Source of the DNA: Varanus komodoensis
Lineage: Eukaryota > Chordata > Lepidosauria > Squamata > Varanidae
Length of the DNA stretch: 64,000 nt
Assembly: GCF_004798865.1 (NCBI RefSeq)
Contig: NW_025335268.1
Location: forward strand, 119,488,235-119,552,234
Reading direction: 5' to 3'
A program made the translations under genes and the position numbers. This document shows positions 12,325 to 22,864 of this stretch, piece after piece. Positions within the stretch are counted from its first letter, which is position 1, and every line of letters starts with the position of its first letter. The notes under the pieces are model-generated. The model saw nothing but the letters and a program-made list of their open reading frames with translations, did not search any database and had not been told where the DNA came from.

Positions 12325-12352
12325 AACACCCATGGTGGGAACCATGGGTGTT
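12325..12352. repeat. Perfect 12-bp hairpin with GGGA loop
   Basis: AACACCCATGGT, then GGGA, then ACCATGGGTGTT: a perfect inverted repeat with a 4-nt spacer. As RNA it would form a 12-bp stem capped by a GNRA-type loop. It could be the centre of a decayed fold-back element. Confidence 0.9.
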
Positions 12353-14964
12353 AATTTGGGAACCTTATTCTGTAAAGTAGAAAGAGGCAGAATTGCTGGC
12401 AAGAGTAGAGATATGTTGATTGTGCTATACAAATCTTCTAGGTGCAATCTGAAGTTACAATGAATCCACTGTGCTAACTTAGAGCATGAGAACATACCAA
12501 CATACCCTAGAAAAGCTATGGGAAGAAGGAAAAAAATAGCTGGTTGGAAATGGAGAATGCAAATGAAACAAAGAGAACTAAGAATGTAAGACACAGCTGC
12601 AGGAAAGAGATAAAGGTAACTATAAAGCAGAATTAAATTAACACTGCAAAATTGTACTAAAGTTGGGGAGGCAGAATTCTACAGCTCTATTAGGGAACAA
12701 AAGGTCAGTTATTACGGGAAAGTGCAGAAGAGTTACTGGTTTCAAAGAACCTGAGCTTCTGAAATTGAGAGAAAAATGTGAGCATGTGCATGTGCTTTAC
12801 ACAGATTTAATACCTAGTTGCTGAAAAGAAGCCTGAACAGGCACAGCTATTGCCGAACTTGTAGCACTGTGCCAAGGTTGTTTCAAGGGAGAAATAATAT
12901 CCCATTTCTTTGTTTGAACTCCCACTTTGATAAGTAATCATTTTTAGAACATACCACAGTTCCCCAAATCTGGACTTAATAAGAAACTGTGGTTAGCAGT
13001 TCAAAGTTTTTCATTTCTTTCCCTGTATGGACATGTAGGAGAGGGATGGAGGACCCCCCCCAAGACCATGCTGCAGGCAGGTTCTTAATTTTTGTAAAAA
13101 AAACATGGTCTGTAGTTACATTTTTAGTGATGGACTTTGTCATAGCTTTTTGAGTCCAAATATATAATGTAAGAGTGCAGGATCTCAAGCCCAAGGACCA
13201 AATCTGGCCCTTCACAAGTACTGATCTGGTTCTCCAGAGTTCACCAGATGGTTACACTTTCTTCACCCTACCATCAATTGTTCAGCTTTTAACTGGGGTT
13301 TTATGTAGTTTTTTCTCCATTCTAAGAGGCTGAAATATATCACTTAAGGCTTAATTACTTTCTCGAAGAGCTTTAAGGTAAAATATGCTGGTGTTTTAGA
13401 TATTCTGGTCCTGCTAGAAAATAGAACCCTTTTACCATCAGTTCTATCCAGCACTAGAACACAGACCCCAAGAGTGTCTTTGAAATGTACTCAAAGAGGT
13501 TTTGCATCTCTGCAAGAATGTCTGTAATTACAGAAGCAATTACACTGCCTTTTGTATGCCCTGGTATATAAATGGTTATTAGTAGCTGGCTTCAAGTGTT
13601 CATTAGAATATCAGTAATTTCACATTTGAATTCTTGCATTCGAATAAGTCATATGTTGCCCAATGGTGTTGATTTTTAATTGCTCACTTAGCCTTAAATC
13701 CCCACCCCTATTTTACATAGTGAGTCACATGCCCTCCCTCAAAAGGCTAGCCCAGTCAGTATGTCTGGTTAACACCTTCCACAGTGAAGACTGATTCAAA
13801 TACTGTACATAATTTAACTTATTTGCAATATCCCTATCCTTTCCTTCAGTAATCCTTCCACACCTTTGTTGTCTAACGGTCTTGTTTAAACAAGATGAAA
13901 TTTTCCAACAAAAGATTCAATATGCATCTGTAATTAGCACATGAATGTCTCTGAGAAACAGTTATGAACCAAACAGGAAAACAGATGTTTGACACCTGAG
14001 GCACAGTAAAATGGCCTGAGCTTCTCAATTAAATCCACAATAAGCCTCAAGTCTCTTATTATGAATTATATAATAAATAGCTACAAAACCAAGTTGTGCA
14101 ATGATTCTTTGAATCAGCAGCACGATTCATCACAGGCATTACATTGCAATTAAAGTTAACCTCCTGCCCCCATTTCCTTCCTACTCCAACCCTCAAATGT
14201 TGAAGGACCCATACACTGAAATGTGTATCTTCTTCCTCTTTTAAGGGGTCAGGAGGTATCTGGGTACAAATCTTGCCTGAACTACTATCTGTTCTTAACT
14301 GAACGGATTTCTCTGGTGAGTCAAGAGGGTCCCTCTTCTTCAGTCAAAATCACAGTATCCAATAGAAGATCATGGCCTGACCCTGATCTATTGGTCAGGC
14401 TCCTCACTAATCACTGTTTCAAAATGGACTGGGAGCTAGTCCAGCCGGAACAGCCATAGCCACAAAATGAGAAAAGAAGAACCCAATCAGCACACTCTGA
14501 GATGGGGGTCACAAATACCAAAGAAAATCACAAGTAACCTATTACTTGTGCTAGAATCTCATTTCAGCAAATTCCAGAACATTTTTAAAGCAATCTGACC
14601 ATGATCAGCAATCAAATCAAAGAGTTAGTTGAAAATGACACTGAAATAGCAAACAGATCACCTCTGAAAATAGAACGAAGAAACAAAAAGACAAACTATC
14701 CTCCATAGAATCCCAGGTCACACTGACTGAGAAGTAACTCAGCCTGGAGAATCATGAGCACCTCAACAATCTTATGTTATTAGCTTTGCAGCAGAGGTCC
14801 AGGAACCAAAGCTGTTAATGCATCAGGCAAGCAAAATAGTCACATTACATTGATAGGCTAACTACATCAGAATTAGACTGAGGTGCTGACCAACAGAAAG
14901 ATTCTAAATGGAGAACAACAGAACTCAATTTCCAGTGAGGTAGCCATGGAATTCTGCAGCAGTA
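12353..14964. other. Unassigned, mostly single-copy sequence
   Basis: No exon found. The sequence near 13,170-13,215 (CTCAAGCCCAAGGACCAAAT followed by CTGGCCCTT) resembles the end of a common hAT-type reptile repeat, but the rest of such an element is not visible. The stretches 13,500-13,690 and 13,890-14,160 resemble conserved non-coding DNA: balanced composition, no simple repeats, several TAATTA/ATTAGC words. Confidence 0.4.
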
Positions 14965-15080
14965 AAACCAGCAAATGTTCTTGTGGCACTTTAAAGGGTA
15001 ACTGGTTTATTATGGCACAAACTTTCATGTAATATAATCCACTTCATTAAATACTTTATATGCATATATATCCACATTCT
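14965..15080. repeat. Reptile interspersed repeat fragment (GTGGCAC-TTTAAAG type)
   Basis: TTCTTGTGGCACTTTAAAGG, then GGTTTATTATGGCACAAACT and a TCCACTTCATTAAAT block, in the same order as a widespread reptile repeat (TGTGGCACCTTAAAGACTAA, TTTATTATGGCATAAGCTTT, CCACTTCATCAGATGC). I do not know its class. Shorter matches occur at 11,109 and 19,563. Confidence 0.5.
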
Positions 15081-17654
15081 TGCTTGTGGAGGAAAAGGGG
15101 AGGAATGTAAGTAGGCAATTCTATGTGTCCATTTTGCTTGCTTGACACATTTACAGTGTTTGGTCAGTGGCAATTACATGAAAAAGAACAGACTATGGCA
15201 AATTTATGTAAATTAATTATTGACACTGGTGTGTCTGCTACAGAGTTCATGGCAGGCTGAAAATGCAGCATGGGAAAAAATAAAATATAGAAACAATGGC
15301 TTGTTAATCTTATGGTATTGTTTTATGATTATCCAGTGAAAGTGTGCACATTTGACAGAAATACACATAAAATTTCTGAGTATTAAATTTTCCCCCAGCA
15401 AATTTAACTGTAGTCTACACGATTTGTATTAAAAACTCAGATTTAGAAATTATATAGGCATTCAAGGGCTAGGACACAAATGAAAAATTGCAGATATTGT
15501 TTTTAAATTCTATATAGATATTGATATTTGGAATGGAAACACTGTCTGGATTAGGGGGTCTTGCGATCTTTTTGCCAAACACTGGGAAAGCAGGAAACCA
15601 TCTCCCACATTTGTAACACCATCAGGCAAAGGTTTGATCTTCCTTTCATCAACTGTTCAGTGTTGCACAGTTTCTAAGCATCAAACAAGCATTCAAATCT
15701 GGCCATATGGGTAAACCCCATTCTTTATTATCCTTTTACTGACTTGCTGCAATGGATGCTCACAGTACTCTAAGGTGGGCCAGCTGGGAGAATGAGATAT
15801 GATAATTACTTTAGCTCACCAAGATATAGTATGGAGATGGCTCTTTCTCAAATGGTGAATATATCCCAGTTCATTGCGCACCTAGCAAGGAGGGTGGCTT
15901 TTGCTATGTATCAGCAACAATATTCCAGGTTTCTATGCTGCACTTAGCAAACAGACAAATGTCCAAAAAAATGGAGCTAGCAATAGTAGTGGTGCACTAC
16001 TGCTGTAGTTAATTAATGTTTCCATGAGTATAGATATATTCATTAATATACAGCTAAGGTAATAGCTATGTTGGGATGTCGTAAATTAACAAACACCACT
16101 AGCAGTATTCGTTATTACCATTTGTATTTATTTATCATAAATGGGTCTTCAGTTTCTTTATGTGAAAAAAGAGAAATCACAAGAAGTAGTAGAGGAAAAC
16201 AGAAACCAACTGATGGAGAACAACTGTTTAAAATGCAACTCCCAAACTCAATCAATTCTTCTCAGCACTGTTACTGGAAAGAGTAAAATAGTGTTCTAAT
16301 AATTTGAGGTTTTCATTCATGTTGTATTGATTTCAACAGTGATGTTTTTCAGAAACTAGAGTAATTTGAGCCTGTTTGCAGCAATAAGGGGATGGCTAAG
16401 GGAGAATAAGATAGGTTCATCAGGGTCATACAATACAAACAGTTATCTGCCATAAGGGAAAGTTAGAGGTAAAGCATCTTTGGTTTTACTTAGATCAATG
16501 CTTCAGAAATATATTTGGTAGCCTTTATGGTGTCATGTGTCCTGCTTAACAGAGGGCAGTCTGCTGTTCAAAGATACCTTCTATCAAAAGGGTTGTGTAA
16601 TCAAAGCCTGATTCAAGAATAAGAAACCATAAAAAGAGAGGGAGAGAAATGCCCATCGATACTTGGACAGCAGACCAAGTAGGGACACAAATCACCTGGT
16701 CATCATTTATAACTATATAGGGCTCTTACCAGTGTTATGGGCTGGAGAAAGTTCTTTTAGAGACTGTATAAAAGGGAAGATGCCTAAACTCAAGTTCATT
16801 TGTCAGGGAAGCTCCCACAAGCTTACTCGGACAAGCTTAAGAACTGAACTATCCCTTTGCTTACAGGGGTCTGGAGCTCTCTAAGGGACCACATGATTAT
16901 CTTAATCCTTAAAAACAATATACAACTTGTGATTGGGATTCTGATTAGTGTCTTCAACTTTAACTAAAACTAGATGTAAATTTGAGGAGCAGTTGAGAAT
17001 GAAAAAGGAGTATATAAAAGTGCATCAGCAGCCCTGTGCTGATACTTTGAGCTGCGAGGGAACTTTTTTGGGGGAAAACGTCTCCAAGATTGTAAATTCT
17101 GAGCCAGTTCCAAATTGATCTGAGAAAAGTTTGCCCAAAACTACTTCAAAATCCATGCCGAGGCATACCTCCAATTAGACCAACTAAAATGTCACAAAAT
17201 AGCAAGTGAGCCTTTAAGCTCACTATTATGTAACATTTTGTTTGGTTGTATTACAGGTATACCCTGTTATATGTTTCAGATTAGTTTCTAATGGATAGCA
17301 TGGCTATTTATGCTTTTTGCCCATCACAAGTTGTAGCTTATAGGAATCTAACTCCCAAAAGGTCAGGGTTGTAGTTAAATTAACTTGGTTATTTTCCATG
17401 TCACCTATATGCATGGTCTAGTATCTCCCTGCACACACATTGTCTACAAGTATTAACAGCCCTAAGCTGTTGTAAACGTTTTTGTGAATCAGTGAACCTG
17501 AAACCCCTAATTACTGTGTTGTTGGGATAGACAGGATATTTCTGAGAAGAATAAATGATGAGACTGGAACCATCACTGGTCTGGTTCATACATAATACTA
17601 ATCAATGGTTTGGCTTCTTGAATTTTGGATTATTATGATGCGTAAACATGGCCA
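15081..17654. other. Unassigned sequence with two TATA-like motifs
   Basis: No gene or known repeat was recognised. TATATAAAAG at 17,011-17,020 and GTATAAAAGG near 16,767 are good TATA-box matches about 240 bp apart. No coding exon follows either. Confidence 0.4.
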
Positions 17655-18115
17655 TGACTTGTTAATAATTAATTTCACTTCTATACTACCACATTGCTGT
17701 AGCTGTCTTGGTGGTTTACAAACATCTATAAAAGTAATAAAATACAATAAAACCAATGCAAATAGGCTAGAACTAGTCTTATGAGTTTGGCTCTACTGTT
17801 CCCACTTATTCATCTAGCTGCTGCATTCTGCATTAGCTACAGTTTCTCAAACAACTTCAAGGGCAGTCCCACACAGATTGCACTGCAACAATCTAAGTTA
17901 AAATTACCAGAGTGCAGATTACTGAAACCAGCTATTCCTGTTCAGAAAGGGTCAGAGTTAAGTCACCAGCCAAAGCTGGTAGAAGGCACTCCAAGTCACT
18001 GAGGCTTCCTGAACATCAAGTGACAAAACTGGATCAAGGAGAGCCCCCAGCTGCAAGCCTGTTCTTTCATGGGGAATAAAACCCCATCAAGAACAGATTG
18101 ATCACCATCTGGTCA
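17655..18115 (-). mobile_element. L2-like LINE 3' portion, antisense, internally deleted
   Basis: The left side carries the inverted 3' tail (CTATACTACCACATTGCTGT, then TTTACAA and a decayed AATAAAAT stretch). The right side, from about 17,790, is the antisense of the RT C-terminal region: CCCACACAGATTGCACTGCA with 'CAATCTAAGTTAAAATTACC', then CAAGCCTGTTCTTTCATGGG and GAACAGATTGATCACCATCT. The order matches the family but the spacing is shorter than in the longer copies, which implies internal loss. There is no intact frame. Confidence 0.65.
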
Positions 18116-18149
18116 GAGGAATCACCACCAACAGCTACATGGACAACCA

Positions 18150-18480
18150 GAAGGCAAACCCATGGTTTATGGTCAGGTTGTGGTCTTTGGAATGTTGCTT
18201 CATGTGAACCCAAAACCACGTATTGTTCAAAGGTTGTATCGCTAGGGCAGTGGTGAAATGGTGGGCAACTGTACAAAAACACACCACTGTTCTACACATT
18301 AGTACTACAGTGCCATGAAGGAAGAAGGTGGCAAAAAGAGGAGGAAGACAAGCAATACAGGGAATGAAAAAACACACCACAGTTTGTGGCTGCCTGTTAG
18401 ACAAATACGAGGAAGGACAACAAGCCATTGGTTAAATAAACTATGGATCAGTGTTATATGCAAACCAGGCCATTATGTCA
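18150..18480. mobile_element. Possible MITE of the CATGG/TTAT inverted-end family
   Basis: The left side has AAACCCATGGTTTATGGTCA. The right side has the inverted counterpart, AAGCCATTGGTTAAATAAAC, followed by TGCAAACCAGGCCATTATG. It directly abuts the L2-like fragment, so it may have inserted next to or into it. No coding sequence. Confidence 0.4.
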
Positions 18481-18664
18481 AATAAAGTAGGGTGTGTTAA
18501 AAGAGAAATAAAGCACTATCATAAAACTTGGTGGGTCTAAGATAAAGAGAATGGCTCAACAGATTCTCTTGAGATGCAGAAGGAGTACAGTACTAGGACA
18601 GATGCATAATTCATCTATAGCTCCCATGGTTTAATTGACTTGCTCTCCCTTGCATTAAGCTTTA

Positions 18665-19167
18665 CAGTATAACCCCATGAAGTCGCGGTTCAGTGTTTGC
18701 GGCCTCAATCTTTTGCAGAATTTTCCTTGGAACTGAACTAATATTGTTCACGGAAACCCCCGCAATTTCGTGGAAACCGCTGATTGGCTGCTGCCCTGTG
18801 ACACATCTCTGGTGTTTGCTGAGTGTTCTCCATTTTGTTCTTCTTGAAGCCCTAAGATGCCATCCAAACACCCTGCACCTTCTAAGGCTTCTGGCAATGA
18901 ACCTAAGCGCCAGAAGAAGTTTAAAACACTCCGGAAGAAAGTTGAACTACTGGATTTGCTCCGGGAACTAAAAAGTTATGCCGCAGTAGCATGCCATTAT
19001 GGCATCAATGAAAGCACCATACGCTACATAAAGAAGAATGAGGCAGCAACATATTTAGGGTTTAAACTATAAAAATAGGCATTTTTTACCACATTCAAAA
19101 TTCATGATTTTTCACAATTTGCGAGTGCTCTAGGAACACAACCCCTGTGAATTTTGGGGGACTACTG
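18665..19167 (+). mobile_element. Tigger-type (pogo) DNA transposon, internal deletion derivative
   Basis: The left end is CAGTATAACCCC and the right end, inverted, is CAGTAGTCCCCC. Both ends are flanked by TA (18,663-18,664 and 19,168-19,169), the target duplication of Tc1/mariner elements. Just inside the left end is GTCGCGGTTCAGTG, the usual Tigger continuation. At 503 bp the element is far shorter than an autonomous Tigger (about 2.5 kb). It keeps the 5' UTR and the first part of the transposase, then jumps to the 3' UTR near 19,048. Most of the DDE domain is gone, so it is non-autonomous. Confidence 0.88.
18857..19072 (+). CDS. Truncated Tigger transposase: N-terminal helix-turn-helix only
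   Basis: An open frame of 71 codons from ATG to TAA inside the Tigger derivative. It starts MPSKHPAPSK, as Tigger transposases start (MP.KRPAPS). A basic linker rich in K and R follows (about residues 17-30), then the psq/CENP-B-type helix-turn-helix: VELLDLLRELKSYAAVACHY and GINESTIRYIKKNEAA (about residues 30-66). GINESTIR is the recognition-helix motif of the family. After KKNEAA the frame leaves the family and stops, which marks the deletion junction. The second HTH and the DDE catalytic core are absent, so it could bind element ends at most. The frame has no internal stop. Expression is unknown; no host promoter is visible, only the element's own 5' region. Confidence 0.7.
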   Translation: MPSKHPAPSKASGNEPKRQKKFKTLRKKVELLDLLRELKSYAAVACHYGINESTIRYIKKNEAATYLGFKL

Positions 19168-19943
19168 TACTGTACATGTATGACCCTTATCAAAGCTGCT
19201 GCAGTTTAGCTAAAGTCTAGTTTTGTTTTCAAATAAAAACTCTCTGTAAAAGCCTTAAAAGTAAGAAATCTGGTCTGTGGAAACCTTTTCTGTTAAAGTG
19301 CTGTAATTTCTTTGTGTTTTTTCCCCATTGCAAGTTACTGTACCTCCTCCCTGAAGCACTAAACATTTTTTCTTTTCTGAATTCTCACAGCATTTCTCTT
19401 CTGTTCACAGCCAAACAGATGCATGATGGTCAGCTAAAGTTGCAAGCTTATTATTCTTTTTCTCAGAAAAAGTCTAAGGCTTTACTAGAAGGGCAAAACC
19501 TCAGGTAATCTATTCACTTCCCACCATGCAATGAGGAGCGGGGGAAAGCAAATAATAATTCACAGCACTTTAAAGACTAAAGCGCTCAAAGAACTCAGGG
19601 CTTTAACAATCACCTGCAATTTTAAGAGGCCCCAAATCCTTGACCCTACTTAAAGAGTTTCTCTACAAGAGCCAGCAGCAAAATCTAGTCAGAAAATGAC
19701 AACTTCCTTCACCTCACAGTTCACAGCAGCTGATGCAAGCTGCGCTCCTAGAGCTTCTCCATCCAATCATACTGTGAAGCTTGAATGGACAAAATCAGTA
19801 AAACCTATTATGTAGCTGTAGCACAATGCAGATATGAACCTTTCTATATGCAAGTATCTGAGTTACATCATCCCACTTCGGCAATTTGCTCTAGCACTGT
19901 AAACCTACCTTCACAAACCAGGGCAAATGTCTTTTCCTACCCC
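19168..19943. other. Unassigned sequence
   Basis: No gene recognised. At 19,563-19,580 there is CAGCACTTTAAAGACTAA, a short match to the reptile repeat motif at 14,976. Confidence 0.45.
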
Positions 19944-20288
19944 TAATTCATGTACTTGGGACTGCAGGTGGCGCAGTGGTTTAAACTGCTGAGCTGGTTG
20001 ATCGAAATGTCGACAGTTTAAATCTGCAGAGGGGTGAGCTCCTGTGCTTTGTCCCAGCTCCTGCCAACCTTACAGTTCGAAAGCATATAAATGCAAGTAG
20101 ATAAATAGGTACTACTTCGATGGGTATGTAACAGTGTTCCATGCCACATGAGCACGGAAACTGTCTGCAAACAAATGCTGGCTCCCTCAGCTAGGAAATG
20201 GAGATGAGCACTGCCCCCAAGAGTCAGACATGTCTGGACTTTAATGTCATGGGGAAACCGTTACCTTTTACCTTTAATTCATGGACTT
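19944..20288. repeat. Target-site duplication pair around the SINE
   Basis: TAATTCATGTACTT at 19,944-19,957 and TAATTCATGGACTT at 20,275-20,288 are 14-bp direct repeats with one mismatch. They bracket the SINE exactly, as expected for LINE-driven retroposition. Confidence 0.9.
19958..20274 (+). mobile_element. tRNA-derived squamate SINE with BovB-like 3' tail
   Basis: The head is tRNA-like: A box TGGCGCAGTGG at 19,969-19,979 and a decayed B box AGTTTAAATCT at 20,015-20,025 (consensus GGTTCGAATCC). The body has the family words CTCCTGCCAACCTTACAGTT, GTAGATAAATAGGTACTACT and GGAAATGGAGATGAGCAC. The 3' part, AGAGTCAGACATGTCTGGAC, resembles the AGTCGGACACGACT end of BovB LINEs, and the tail is TTACCTTTTACCTTT. 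This supports mobilisation by BovB, as known for squamate SINEs such as the Sauria SINE group; the exact subfamily is not certain. The copy is full length with a 14-bp target duplication. Confidence 0.88.
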
Positions 20289-21436
20289 AAGCCTCATGCC
20301 AAGCCTCACACTTGAGAAGACTTTTGGCCTGATACACTTGGCCTGTAGCAACTAATTCTTAAACCCTTTGTATCTACTTTGCAGTGAAGTGAAAAAGCTG
20401 TTTCCCAAAGCCCCTTGAGTTGCATGTTAATATTAGAAAAATAGCCCTTTACTAGGTCTGTATATCTCTTGAATCAAAGAATATCCACATTTGCTACTGT
20501 CAGGAATATTTACATATACAATCACTAATTCCCAGCATATAGGATCGCCGCTTAACCAACAGTTTAGAGAATGATCACTCACAGACGAAATACAGCACGA
20601 AAGATCTGGAATCACTTATCTATCATCATTAGGTTTGTATCCCATCTGTTTGTGCCTGTAGCATGTCAGGTTTGCCATTAATTTTAGCAAACAATGTTTG
20701 TTCTAAATCAGTTTATTACATATTTAAAATTTTACCCAACTTTTCTGCCCTGAGGCACTTTAACATTTGACAAATAGCTTAATAAACTGTTTATTTAAAA
20801 ATAGAATGGTCTCCAATCCACCTGGATTTGTAATACACCATTCTTAAGAACCTTAAATGGTTTTGGTAGTAGCAATGTCTTAGGAACATCTGTTATCTTT
20901 AAATTTGTTTGAATGCCTACATTTGAAACTTTTGTGCTGCATGCTTGAAAGAGAAACAGAAGTTGAATTTGCTCTCTTGAACAAGACTAAATATATCTTA
21001 TGGATAATGGACTCTAAATCCCTAGAACTCGCTAAATGAGGATTTTTATCCTGCTTCTGAATCCTAACATCTATATCCAGACCAACACTTAATTAGTGTG
21101 GCTTGTACCTTTTCTTTTATCTTTTGTATTCTTGATTTTGTATTATCTATTGCTGTTTTTTCCTTTATAAGTATTCTACTTGGTTAAGCATTCCTGATTG
21201 TGGCCTGGGACTATTCCTGAGTACTCGAATATTTCACTGCTTCTTCTTCTGTTTGGAAATGATACTACATATTACAACAGCCCATTTTTAGCAGACCACG
21301 AAGTTGCTCAGTTTAAAAAAAAAAAGATTTAGACAAAAAAGATACCTTAGATACCTCAAAAATCACCCACAGTTGTTAAAGGGTTATTAGAGGCTATTTA
21401 ATCCATAATGCCCAGATTGCATAATACCCTTCTCAA
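20289..21436. other. Unassigned sequence
   Basis: Nothing recognisable; AT-rich, no domain-bearing frame. Confidence 0.45.
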
Positions 21437-21850
21437 ATAACACATGATGTCTAGGTTCACATATCTCAAGCCATGGAGTTTGTCCACCATGGTGTACATA
21501 TTCAGAGTGGTGGCCGGCATGCATCTTGGAACCCACTGACATTCAGACTGTCACACAATTGTTATAGCTTATGTGCTGGCACTTCTTGGCCACCATTTCC
21601 CTAATTATCTGTCTGGGCACAACTTGTTCTATTATCTGAACCCAGGAGACATGGATAGTTTGAAGGAGGAAAAACCCCTCAAATAATCCACAGCTTGTTG
21701 TAGGACTGTTTCCCCCTCAAACAAACCATGCCATTCAGCTTCAGACAAAATGAAAAGTTGCACCAGGATAAGTAATTAGGCAAATGGTACCTGGTGCACA
21801 CCACACTTAAACAATCCATCATGGCTTCTTTAAGCCACAGTTATAGTTTG
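21437..21850. mobile_element. Possible MITE of the CATGG/TTAT inverted-end family
   Basis: The left arm has CAAGCCATGGAGTTTGTCCA then CCATGGTGTACA. The right arm, inverted, has AAAGAAGCCATGATGGATTG, TTTAAGTGTGG and TGTGCACC. The arms are similar but decayed. The middle (AACAATCCATCATGG, GCACAACTTGTTC) has no coding potential. Confidence 0.4.
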
Positions 21851-22864
21851 GGTCAAATCTTTTTAATTTTTCAAAAATATTTTTAGATAGTAAGGTCTAC
21901 CTTGACAGCTGTCATTCACTATCCCCATTTTGACAGCCACTGACATTACCTTAAAATGCTCAAGCAGCATCTTGACAGGATTGTCAATAGTTGGCAAACA
22001 TTTTGAATAATTATTGTGCATACAATGAGAAAAAATCATTTTATGGCTGTATATGTCCCAGTCAGAAATTCCCATTGTTCTGCCAAAACCCCGCTGTAAG
22101 GATTATTGAGCAGATTATTGATTATGAAGTCTCCCTTTCCCCAGAAAAGGAGGTGGGATGCACCATTGCATTTTTCTGAGCAGCTAGTCTTGGGGAAAAG
22201 TACATTACCTCAAATGGCAAAAATTAACAACAACAAATCTGAGGATGCCATTAAGAAGGGGATATAAATTTCACCACCTCCATTTTGCCAAAGATCACTT
22301 GTGACTTTGCTTTCACTTGACAGGTTGCCTTTTGCCAGCTGTTAAGAGAAAGCAAAGGAAAGAAAAAGCCTCTTTAGACCCTCCTGGGGTCAAGGTCCAG
22401 GGCTGGTAACTGCAGCACTCAGACCTACTGCTTGGGCACTTTAAATGGGGTTGTTATTGACTGTCAGAATGGAGATTACAAACGCCATCTGTCAAGACAG
22501 ACTTTGCCATTTTTTTGTAGGGGGGGGGAGTCAAGGGAGAAAGAGCCAAGCTGATTGGCTTGTAAATGCAGTGGGGGTAGGAGAGAAAAATCAGTGCTGC
22601 CGTGGGTCCCCTGGAATACCTGTGGGATGTCCAAAGGAAAGGAGTTGGTAAACAAGCACAATGAGCCCAGTTGTCTGTTGAGCATACTGTTGACTGTTTG
22701 CAGAACAACAAAGCTACTGTGGCTTATTGTCAGGGTAGGTTTCTGTGACAAGCAAATGTGCCTATTCTACAATTTCCTGGAGGATTTGTAAACTTCTCTA
22801 TGCAGATGAAACCCATCTGCTATATACAGCTGATAGTGAAAAAAATTGCACTGTGCTGAATCCA
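21851..22864. other. Unassigned sequence
   Basis: No gene recognised. Around 22,795-22,845 the plus strand could read LYADETHLLYTADSE, which resembles an RT catalytic motif, but no further RT sequence flanks it on that strand. G-run at 22,521-22,530. Confidence 0.4.

Noticed and set aside
13170-13260. Possible hAT repeat end (CAAGCCCAAGGACCAAATCT)
   Set aside because: Only one end-like word is seen; no partner end or target duplication, so not called as an element.
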